Shown here: in pieces, positions 8,290-16,056 of the stretch
Position numbering within the stretch: the stretch's first letter is position 1
How the letters are laid out: each line of letters opens with the position of its first letter
Origin: Catellatospora sp. IY07-71
Lineage (GTDB): Bacteria > Actinomycetota > Actinomycetes > Mycobacteriales > Micromonosporaceae
DNA length: 64,000 nt
Assembly (NCBI RefSeq): GCF_018326265.1
Contig: NZ_AP023360.1
Location: 5,427,501-5,491,500 of the forward strand
Reading direction: 5' to 3'
Notes under the pieces: generated by a model
Told to the model about the DNA's origin: nothing
Database searches by the model: none
The model's input: only the letters and a program-made list of their open reading frames with translations
Program-made: the position numbers and the translations under genes

Positions 8290-10137
8290 TCAGAAGACCT
8301 CCGTCGTGTCCCGCGACGCGACGAGGGAGTCCAGGTCGGCCAGCGCCAGCAGCAGCAGCGACACCGCGGTGCCCGGCCGGGAGGGCATGATCTCGCGGGC
8401 TCTGCGGATCCGCTGGCGCACCGCCTCCAGCCGCTTGCGTTCCGGTGCGCCGCTCTCCGACGTGCCCGCCAGCAGCTCCTGGGAGTAGAGGTGGTCCGCC
8501 TCGGCCAGCAGGCTGTGCGCGTGGTCGAGCAGCGACTCGCTGCGCAGGGGCTGGTCGTAGGCCAGACGCGCGGCCAGGACCAGGCTCTCCACCACCCGGA
8601 CCGTGTGGTGCCAGGACGGGCTCGGGTCGCCGGGCTCCAGCGGGTAGACCCGGCTCGGGTCGTCCCACAGCCCCGGCTCCTCGTCCACGACGCTGCGCCG
8701 CAGCGCGACGTGGTCCCACAGGTCGTCGGCGAGGCTGACGGCCTCGCCCCGCAGGTCGATGCGGTCGACCAGCCCGGCGACCATGACGGCCCGCTTGAGC
8801 AGCAGGGGCGCGAAGTCGGCGGCCACCCAGCTGAGCCGCGGCGAGAACTCCGTGGCGCCCTCGACCTCGATCGCGACGCCGGGGGAGTGCAGCTTCAGCG
8901 CGGGGTCCTCACGCAGCGGCCGCCGGGTCATCCGGCTGCGGTTGGCGAGCTCGGCGAGGATCTCCCCGAGCCGCTGCAGGTCCAGATCGTTCGGGCGGAC
9001 GGACAGGTTGCGGGCCGCGATCGAGGTCACCAGGAGGCTGAAGTAGTCCGACTCGACGCCGTCCACGGTGCGCCACGGGATGTCCTGCAGCGGCCAGCGC
9101 TTGGTGCCGAACGAGGCGACGATGGACCAGTACCGCTGGGTGAGGTCCCAGCGCAGGCGCAGCGCGGTCGCGATCTTCAGCTGTTCGTCGTCGAGCAGGC
9201 GCAGCAGCCGGGTGCGGTCGTTGTTGAGGTCGGCGATGGCGTCGAGCGCCACCACGGTGAAGTACAGGTACGGCGCGTCGAGCGCCACACCGGGGACCTG
9301 CTGGCCGAGGTCGACGGGGAAGTCGACCGGCGTGGCGTTGTTGTGCACGCTCCAGGACCAGCCGCACTCGAAGAGCATGTCCTCGCGTTCGATCTGCTCG
9401 ACCTGGGTCAGGCCGACGGTGAGGTCGCGCAGGCCGGCCGCGACCTCCCGCAGCGACACCCGAAGGTCCTCGACCACCCGGCGGTGCGGCTCATTGCCCT
9501 GGTTCACCGTGCGCAGCAGCGTCGTCGCGAACTCGCCGTCGACGGGGAAGACACTGATCGAGAAGCTGCGCAGCAGGCCGATCATCGCGGCCGACAGCCG
9601 CCGGCTGGCCGCCTCCTCGACCTTCGCCAGCCGTGCCCGCAGCTCCGGACGGGTCACCGACCTGCTGAAGACCTTGATGAAACCGAGCGACGACAGCATG
9701 AGCGGGATCGAGGCCGCGAACGACTCGACCACCGGCAGCGCGCGCTGCTCGGCGGTGGGCTCCTCGCCGGGGAACAGGGGAGAGAAGTAACTGCCGCCCG
9801 AGAAGATCGGCGTGCCGTCGGGTGCGGTGTAGCGCTCCAGGTACTCCATCACCAGCCCGATGAGGAACTGCGGAATGTCGATCGCGCCGCCGAAAGGGCG
9901 CAGCACCGCCAGCAGGTCCTCGTCGGTGGAGTTGGGCTCGTCCAGCCGGAACTGCGGGATCTCGGTGGACGGCAGCATCAGGCAGAGGAGCTGCTCGGCA
10001 TCGGAGATCGAATTGGAGCCGTCCCGGCCGCCCCAGCGCCATTCCCGCTTTCCCCGCGAGCCCGGCACCGGGGCGAAGGCGACCCTGGCGGTCGCGCTCC
10101 AGATGTCCATGAGTTCTTGCCTCGGCTTGATTCTCAT
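8290..10137 (-). CDS. SCO2524 family protein
   Basis: A 615-aa soluble protein with the family hallmark near the N-terminus: MRIKPRQELMDIW, then WGGRDGSNSISDAEQLLCL. The rest is mostly helical, with no recognised catalytic motif, signal peptide or membrane helix; a membrane or filament partner is possible. The start at 10137 is chosen because the conserved M-x-I-x-PRQ sequence begins there; an in-frame ATG four codons upstream is an alternative. It leads the SCO2524-2523-2522 operon and is divergent from the aminotransferase gene across 217 bp. The SCO2525-type methyltransferase that commonly accompanies this family is not in the window. Confidence 0.8.
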   Translation of the reverse strand: MRIKPRQELMDIWSATARVAFAPVPGSRGKREWRWGGRDGSNSISDAEQLLCLMLPSTEIPQFRLDEPNSTDEDLLAVLRPFGGAIDIPQFLIGLVMEYLERYTAPDGTPIFSGGSYFSPLFPGEEPTAEQRALPVVESFAASIPLMLSSLGFIKVFSRSVTRPELRARLAKVEEAASRRLSAAMIGLLRSFSISVFPVDGEFATTLLRTVNQGNEPHRRVVEDLRVSLREVAAGLRDLTVGLTQVEQIEREDMLFECGWSWSVHNNATPVDFPVDLGQQVPGVALDAPYLYFTVVALDAIADLNNDRTRLLRLLDDEQLKIATALRLRWDLTQRYWSIVASFGTKRWPLQDIPWRTVDGVESDYFSLLVTSIAARNLSVRPNDLDLQRLGEILAELANRSRMTRRPLREDPALKLHSPGVAIEVEGATEFSPRLSWVAADFAPLLLKRAVMVAGLVDRIDLRGEAVSLADDLWDHVALRRSVVDEEPGLWDDPSRVYPLEPGDPSPSWHHTVRVVESLVLAARLAYDQPLRSESLLDHAHSLLAEADHLYSQELLAGTSESGAPERKRLEAVRQRIRRAREIMPSRPGTAVSLLLLALADLDSLVASRDTTEVF

Positions 10138-10354
10138 GCGCCAGGACACCATCCCCACGGTAACGGCCTGCCGCCGCCCTGGCCTGCTCAGGCGGCGGCT
10201 CAGCAGGCATCGCAGCGCGAGCGGGCGGCGGTCTAGATTAGATTGCTCGCCACATCGTATGTCACGGATGCCACGATGTCCTTTCCTGCACATGCGAGAA
10301 CACACCGACGATAGACGACTCCGCGGCCGAATGAAGCGACCGGGAGAAGGGCGC

Positions 10355-11581
10355 ATGAATCCGCCTTTCGAGATCCGTGCTTCCGCGATTCGCCGACGTC
10401 CCTATGGTGGGTCGGTGGACATCCATCAGGCGAAGATCCAGTACGTCAGCCGGCCGGGCATTCTCGACCTGGCATGGGGTCATCCGCGGCCCGGGCTGCT
10501 GCCCGTCGAGCAGTGGCTGGACGCGGCGGGCGGCGCGCTGCGCTCACACGGGTGGCAGGCCCTGACCTACGGCGCCGCGGCCGGGCCGCGGCCGCTCGTC
10601 GAGTGGCTGACCGGCCATCTGGCCGAGGCTGCCGACGGCGGCACGCGCACCTCGGAGATCTTCGTCAGCAACGGCGCCTCCCACGGTCTCGCGCTGGCCG
10701 CCGAGCTGCTCGTCAAGCCCGGCGACGTGGTGCTGGTCGACTCGCCGACCTACCACCTCGCCTTCGGGACCCTGCGCGATCGGGGCGCCGAGCTGGTCGG
10801 GGTGCCGGCCGACGCGGAAGGGATGGACGTCGCCGCCACTGCGGAGCTGATCGGGAGGCTGGCGCGCGGCGGGCGGCGCGTCCCGATGCTGTACCTCGTG
10901 CCCACGTTCGCCAACCCGACCGGCCGCTGCCTGCCCCGGCAGCGCCGGGTCGAGCTGGTCGAGCTGGCCGCCCGCACCGCACTGACGATCGTGGAGGACG
11001 ACACGTACCGCGAGCTGGCGTACGAGGGCGCGGCACCGCCTTCGCTGTGGAGCCTGGGGGAGCGCGGCACCGTCGTCCGGCTCGGCACGTTCGCCAAGAC
11101 CGTCGCACCCGGGCTGCGGCTGGGCTGGATCAACGCCGACGCCGCGTTCGTGCGGCGGCTGACCGGCCTCGGGTACATCACCAGCGGTGGGGGAGTCAAT
11201 CACACGACGGCGCTGAGCATGGCCGCCTTCGGTGCCTCCGGGGCCTACCTGAGCCATGTCGCCGACCTTCGCCGCCACTACGCCGCACAGCGTGACGCGC
11301 TCCTGGCGGGCCTGCGTGAATCAGCACCGGACCTGCGGGTGTCGACACCGGACGGCGGCTGGTTCCTGTGGGCCGAGCTGCCCCCGCCGCTGACGGCGGG
11401 CGAGCTGGCGCCGGCCGCCGAGGCGAACGGGGTCGCCTTCGTGCCGGGGTCCCGGTTCTTCGCCGACGGCACCGGCGGCCGGTCCCACCTCCGGTTATCG
11501 TTCTCGATGCTGGCAGCCGACGACCTGGCCGAGGCCGCGGCCAGGCTCGGCCGGGCAGTGGCGCAGTGCTCGCCGTCCTGA
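10355..11581 (+). CDS. PLP-dependent aminotransferase class I/II (MocR-like catalytic domain, no HTH)
   Basis: A 408-aa fold-type I PLP enzyme. Visible motifs are FVSNGASHGLAL (phosphate-binding region), PTYH, YLVPTFANPTGR (cofactor-contacting asparagine), IVEDDTYRELAY (the aspartate that holds the pyridine nitrogen), and GTFAKTVAPGLRLGW, where the lysine forms the Schiff base. The C-terminal GGWFLW and RLSFS motifs bind the substrate carboxylate. This resembles the aminotransferase half of MocR regulators and 2-aminoadipate-type transaminases, but no winged-helix domain is present. The ATG at 10355 follows GGGAGAAGG closely; a GTG at 10415 is an alternative. Substrate cannot be assigned from sequence. 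A terminator-like hairpin follows. Confidence 0.85.
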   Translation: MNPPFEIRASAIRRRPYGGSVDIHQAKIQYVSRPGILDLAWGHPRPGLLPVEQWLDAAGGALRSHGWQALTYGAAAGPRPLVEWLTGHLAEAADGGTRTSEIFVSNGASHGLALAAELLVKPGDVVLVDSPTYHLAFGTLRDRGAELVGVPADAEGMDVAATAELIGRLARGGRRVPMLYLVPTFANPTGRCLPRQRRVELVELAARTALTIVEDDTYRELAYEGAAPPSLWSLGERGTVVRLGTFAKTVAPGLRLGWINADAAFVRRLTGLGYITSGGGVNHTTALSMAAFGASGAYLSHVADLRRHYAAQRDALLAGLRESAPDLRVSTPDGGWFLWAELPPPLTAGELAPAAEANGVAFVPGSRFFADGTGGRSHLRLSFSMLAADDLAEAAARLGRAVAQCSPS

Positions 11582-11624
11582 GGCCCGCCCGGCCGCGGTC
11601 ATACCGGCCGCGGCTCGGCGGGCC
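11582..11624. terminator. Hairpin between convergent genes
   Basis: GGCCCGCC at 11582-11589 pairs with GGCGGGCC at 11617-11624, enclosing a GC-rich inner segment. It begins at the last base of the aminotransferase stop codon and lies upstream of the convergent stop at 11678, so it could end transcription from both sides. There is no U-tract, as is usual in actinomycetes. Confidence 0.5.
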
Positions 11625-11677
11625 GCCGGCACGGTGCCCGGTGATGGAGTTCCTGCAGGTCAGGTTGCGTTGGGCGG

Positions 11678-14600
11678 TCAGCCGGGCAGCAGCAGCGGAC
11701 CGCCGTGACCGGGCAGACCCCGGTCGACCGGGATCGGCTCCTCGACCGCCCCGTCGGCGATGACGCCCTGTGCCCGGGTCTGCCCGGCCAGGCGCTCGTA
11801 GTAGGCCGACACCGCCGTGAGCACGTCACGGACGGCGTTCAGCAGCGTGGCTCCCGCCTGCTCGACGACGTCGGCCTCGTGGACCTCGAAGGCCCGGATG
11901 CCCTGCAGCACGGCGGATTTGAGGTCGCTGAGCAGTTGGACGTCGGCGTGCGCGTACGTCCGGCACAGCGCGGTCACCCGGGGAACGTCCTCGCCGGTCA
12001 GCAGCAGCTCCTTGACGGCGCTCACGGAGTTGCGCACCAGCGCGACGTCCGGCCGGGCCGACAGGGCGGCGAGTTCGGCGTCGAGCTGCCGGACGTCCTG
12101 CTGCGGGTCGCAGAAGCCGACGGTGTGCTGCCACAGGGTGCGCAGGTCGTCGTGCAGGAGCCCGTCGAGGTAGCTGACCAGGAACCGGCGGTGCCCCTCG
12201 ACGACGTACTGCGCCTTGAAGGGCGTCAGTTCCCGGGGGTCTTCGCCCAGGGTGGTGACCGAGGTGGTGAAGCCGTAGTCGGCGCTGAGCGCGTTCCTCA
12301 TCGCGACCAGCATGTACAGGAACCGCACCCAGGTCCGGAACAGTTCCTCCAGCGGCAGCGAGCGCAGGCCTTCCTCGTCGAGCACCACGCCCCAGCGGGC
12401 GCCGAACTGCAACCGGCGCAGGTGGCCGATCTGGTACATCGAGAGCTGGGAGTCGATCTCGGCGTGCGCGTGGTGCAGCACCTTCCGGTACGCCGCGGTC
12501 GCGTCCATGCCGACGTAGTTGCGCACGATGTGCGGCCCGCCGATGTGCAGGTGGATGAACTCGCTGACGTCGATCACGGCGCCGCCGATCGCCATCCAGT
12601 AGCCCGCCTCGGGCGTGTCGTGCTGCGCGAGGTCGGATATCTCCACGCGCGGAGTCTGCTGCGCGTGGCCCAGGTACGTGGTGAAGACGTCCTGGGCGAG
12701 ACGCCCGTCGGCCACCAGCTGACGCAGGAACTCGCGGCCGTCGCCGGGCACGATGCCGGTCAGCGCCTGGAGCACGGCCACAGCGAAACGCGAGCTGCCG
12801 CAGACGTAGACGAACGCGCCACGGCCGCCGTCGGCGACCGGCCGCAGCAGCTCCCACAGGGCGTCGGCCTCGGCGCGGATCACGTCGTCGACCCGGCGCC
12901 GCTGCCCGGCCCCGACACCGTGGCGCCGGCCGTCGAACTGGATCGCGGCATCGGCACGGGAGAACGCGACGGACAGGTGCAGCCGGCCCGCGGCGACCGC
13001 CGTATCCAGCTCGGGGTGTTCGACGAACTCGTCCGGCGTCCGGATGCCCAGGTAGAGCCGGTTCTCGCCGGGCCCGGTGCGGGCGGCGACGAACCCCAGG
13101 AACGGGGCGATCCCGGAGCCGGCGGCGAACATGACCACCGGCCGGGCCGGGTCGGCGGGCAGCCGGAACCTGGGCGTGGCCACGATCTGCAGGGACAGCC
13201 GCTGCCTGCCGTCCTGGCCGGCCCGGCGCAGGAAGTGCGACGCCGCGCCCTGGCGCTTGCGCGGATACGACCACGGCGTGCGGGCGGAGGTGTAGTCGAG
13301 GCCGCCGACGACCAGTTTCAGGCTTGTCGCCGGTTCGCCGGGCGGCGGGGCCGAAGCGATCGAGTACAGCCGGAACGGCTCGGGCGCGACGACCGCGCAG
13401 AAGGCGTCGTGCTCGCCCGCGTCGGCCTTCCATAGCCGGGTGACGTCATATCCGCCCGCGTACAGCAGGTTCAGGACGTCCCACAGCTCCCACTGGTCCT
13501 CCATGCGGGCGTCGACGACCCGCTGCCACGCGCCGACGGCCGTGAGCTTCACCAGCCGTTTCGCCACCTCCCGGCCGATCGGCCGCAGCTGGGCGAAGCG
13601 CAGCAGCGTCCGCAGCGGCAGGACGTCGACCTCGCCGTAGCCCTCCCGGCAGGCCACCGCCGCCCGCCATCGCGGGGTGAGCGGCACCAGCTCGTCGCCG
13701 GTGGCCTGCAGCGCGGCGACCGTGCGGCGCACCAGGTCGTCGTCGTGCTCGGCCAGCACGCCGACCCGGTCGCCGGGCAGGTGGTGCACGCCCTGGCCGG
13801 TGACGTCGATGTCCAGGTAGCAGGTCCAGGCGCCGGACTCGCCGGTGACGACCCGGCCCCGGCGTGCGGTCCCGAACACCACGGGCGCGCCCACCGGAGG
13901 GCGGCGTTCCTCGCGGACGACGGCCAGCTCCCCGTCGACCTTGTCCCAGGTCCGGTCCTTGAACAGCCCGGTGAACCGGGCGCCGGTGGTCACCTGCCGG
14001 CCGACCTTGAACGCCACCTCCAGGAAGCCGTACGCCTTGATGCGGTGCAGGCCCATCCAGCCGCGGTCGCCGACGTAGGCGTTCAGCATGGCGTTGTAGA
14101 CCCCGCGCAGGGCGCTGCTGCGGCTGTCCTCCACGTACTGGCGCACCGACACCTCACGCAGCGCCGCCACCAGTTCCTGCCAGTGCCGCGGGAAGTAGCC
14201 GGCGAGGTAGGTGCTCTGCTGCCCGACCAGCGAGCCGTAGTCCCTGCGTTCGAGGAACGCGTCCAGCGCGTGGATCTGGGGCTGGGCGGTGCCGCTCGGG
14301 CTGGGCGCGCCGTCGAAGATCGGCACTCCGGCCGTGCCGACGGTCTTGGCCCACAGCACCTGGTCCAGCGGATGCCGGGCGCGGGGGTTCGGATCGATCT
14401 GGGGGTAGATCGCCTGGGTGACGTGCTGCAGCTGGTCGAGGATCACCAGCAGCGCGCCTTCCAGGGCGGCCGGGTCGTCGGCGACCACCGCCTCCTGGGC
14501 GTCGAGCATGGCCCCCAGCACGGGGGTGAGCCCCATCGCGAACTCGGTCGTGACCAGGTAGAACACCCGCTCGGCGGCGTTGTTCCAGGTCGGCACGAGC

Positions 14601-15385
14601 AGGTCCATGTTGTCCAGCGCCCGGGGCCCGGACGGGTCGCGCAGGCGCCAGTTGTAGAAGAACAGGTCGATGTACGACACGGCCGGGGTCTGCTTGCCCA
14701 GCCGCCGCGAGACGGTGGTCCACGGCCGCAGCAGCGAGTCGGGCAGCGCGGCCGGCGGGTCGATCGCCATGTACTGGTAGGCGTGGGCGAAGACGCCGAG
14801 CATGGTCGAGGCGCGCAGCAGGTAGCGGTCGGGCAGCGCCTCGGGTCTCGCGTCGAGGACCGGCATCGCGTCGAACGCCCGGCGCAGCGTGAGCCGGCGG
14901 AACAGGTCGGGCAGCCGGTCGGTCATGTCGTCCCAGGCGCGGTGCGAGTCCGGGAACGCCAGCAGCGGAGGCTGCGCGGGCAGGAACCCGTGCGCGAGCG
15001 ATAGGAATCCGTCGAGTTCGTGCCCGACCCGCTGGTTGTGTGCCTGCGCGGCCTCGACCACCCGCCGTGCGGCGACGTCGGGCGGGGCTTCGGGCCGGTG
15101 GATGGTCAGGTGGGCGTCGTCGACGGCCATCGTGGCGTTCGGGTCGACGTGCCGCCACGTCAGGTCGAACCGGCCGATCCGGATCCGGTCCCCGGGAGCG
15201 ACCGCCTGGCGGCGGGTCAGCCGCTGGTCGTTGACGTAGGTGCCGTTGGTGCTGCCGAGATCGGTCAGCACGAGATAGTCGTCGATCATCTCCAGGCGGG
15301 CGTGGCGCCGGGAGACGCTGCTGTCGTCGAGCGCCACCGCGGCCACGCCCGCGTCACGGCCGAACGTGATCGGCAGCGCGCACAC
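11678..15385 (-). CDS. FHA-IDO-like heme dioxygenase-FAD/NAD(P)H reductase-cytochrome b5 fusion protein
   Basis: 1235 aa (numbered from the GTG at 15385). Residues 1-90 are an FHA phosphothreonine-binding domain (GRD, SVSRRHARLE, DLGSTNGTYVN). Residues about 110-480 are an indoleamine-dioxygenase/PrnB-like helical domain; LHRIKAYG places a likely proximal heme His at 447. Residues about 500-900 resemble the FAD and NAD(P)H modules of sulfite or P450 reductases: RLYSIAS (Arg672), AAGSGIAPFLGF, and FVYVCGSSRF. Residues about 915-985 are a cytochrome-b5-like domain with HIGG at 947-950 in place of HPGG. The last 230 residues are helical and unassigned. I infer an electron path NAD(P)H-FAD-b5-dioxygenase heme. 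The FHA domain lacks its first strand unless translation begins further upstream, at CTG 15421 or ATT 15442; no ATG/GTG/TTG is available there. The CBS gene ends just before it. Confidence 0.8.
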   Translation of the reverse strand: MCALPITFGRDAGVAAVALDDSSVSRRHARLEMIDDYLVLTDLGSTNGTYVNDQRLTRRQAVAPGDRIRIGRFDLTWRHVDPNATMAVDDAHLTIHRPEAPPDVAARRVVEAAQAHNQRVGHELDGFLSLAHGFLPAQPPLLAFPDSHRAWDDMTDRLPDLFRRLTLRRAFDAMPVLDARPEALPDRYLLRASTMLGVFAHAYQYMAIDPPAALPDSLLRPWTTVSRRLGKQTPAVSYIDLFFYNWRLRDPSGPRALDNMDLLVPTWNNAAERVFYLVTTEFAMGLTPVLGAMLDAQEAVVADDPAALEGALLVILDQLQHVTQAIYPQIDPNPRARHPLDQVLWAKTVGTAGVPIFDGAPSPSGTAQPQIHALDAFLERRDYGSLVGQQSTYLAGYFPRHWQELVAALREVSVRQYVEDSRSSALRGVYNAMLNAYVGDRGWMGLHRIKAYGFLEVAFKVGRQVTTGARFTGLFKDRTWDKVDGELAVVREERRPPVGAPVVFGTARRGRVVTGESGAWTCYLDIDVTGQGVHHLPGDRVGVLAEHDDDLVRRTVAALQATGDELVPLTPRWRAAVACREGYGEVDVLPLRTLLRFAQLRPIGREVAKRLVKLTAVGAWQRVVDARMEDQWELWDVLNLLYAGGYDVTRLWKADAGEHDAFCAVVAPEPFRLYSIASAPPPGEPATSLKLVVGGLDYTSARTPWSYPRKRQGAASHFLRRAGQDGRQRLSLQIVATPRFRLPADPARPVVMFAAGSGIAPFLGFVAARTGPGENRLYLGIRTPDEFVEHPELDTAVAAGRLHLSVAFSRADAAIQFDGRRHGVGAGQRRRVDDVIRAEADALWELLRPVADGGRGAFVYVCGSSRFAVAVLQALTGIVPGDGREFLRQLVADGRLAQDVFTTYLGHAQQTPRVEISDLAQHDTPEAGYWMAIGGAVIDVSEFIHLHIGGPHIVRNYVGMDATAAYRKVLHHAHAEIDSQLSMYQIGHLRRLQFGARWGVVLDEEGLRSLPLEELFRTWVRFLYMLVAMRNALSADYGFTTSVTTLGEDPRELTPFKAQYVVEGHRRFLVSYLDGLLHDDLRTLWQHTVGFCDPQQDVRQLDAELAALSARPDVALVRNSVSAVKELLLTGEDVPRVTALCRTYAHADVQLLSDLKSAVLQGIRAFEVHEADVVEQAGATLLNAVRDVLTAVSAYYERLAGQTRAQGVIADGAVEEPIPVDRGLPGHGGPLLLPG

Positions 15386-15434
15386 CCGCTCGCTGGTCGC
15401 CTGGGTGTGCCGATCGGTCAGGATGAGCCGGAGT

Positions 15435-15878
15435 TCAGGAATGGTAGATCACCGCTCGGCACAGGTCGGCGCGGGACAGCGTGCCCACGAGCTTGCCGTC
15501 GTCGACGACGGGCAGCCGCCGGATCCCGCGGTCGATCATGACGATCGCCGCCCGGGCGAGTTCGTCGGTCGAGCGGACGCTCGCCGTATCGCGTACGACG
15601 AGCGGGTCGACGGGGCGGTCGGCCAGGGTGCGGCCCCGGTCCAGGAAGATCCGGAACGCGTCGGCGAGCGTGCCGCCGCCGGCGGTGACGTCGTCGAAGC
15701 CGGGCAGCATGGCCCGCACCAGGTCCTCTTCGGACAGCGAGCCGACAAACCGGCCGTCGTGGTCCAGCACCATCAGGTTGCCGACCTCCGACACGCTCAC
15801 CACCTCGGCCGCCCGCCGGATCGTGGCGCCGAGCCGTATGTACGCCGGGAACGCCGTCATCACGTCGCTGACCCGCAC
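15435..15878 (-). CDS. CBS-domain pair protein
   Basis: A 147-aa protein made almost entirely of two CBS motifs (about residues 5-60 and 85-145). Conserved features are VSDVMT at the N-terminus, GNLMVLDHDGRFVGSLSEEDL in the first CBS, and RRLPVVDDGKLVGTLSRADL in the second. Such modules bind adenine nucleotides and often act as energy sensors. The GTG at 15878 is chosen because GGGAGG lies just upstream and the sequence then starts with the usual V-x-D-V-M-T; a longer frame to 15953 adds a non-conserved lead. Its stop codon lies at or inside the beginning of the FHA-dioxygenase gene, so the two are probably translated together. I infer it could tune the redox protein. Confidence 0.8.
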   Translation of the reverse strand: MRVSDVMTAFPAYIRLGATIRRAAEVVSVSEVGNLMVLDHDGRFVGSLSEEDLVRAMLPGFDDVTAGGGTLADAFRIFLDRGRTLADRPVDPLVVRDTASVRSTDELARAAIVMIDRGIRRLPVVDDGKLVGTLSRADLCRAVIYHS

Positions 15879-16056
15879 GCCACCTCCCAAAAGGGCTCTG
15901 GACCGGCCTGCAGCCGGTCGGGCGTACGACCTGTTGGGCGAATCGGCCGCCACCGTCGAGTTTAGCCAGACGGGTGCCCGGCGATGATCCGATGATCGGC
16001 GAATGCCGGGATCCGTTAGGGCGACCTCGGCGTCAGCGGCGCGACGTGGGCACTGT

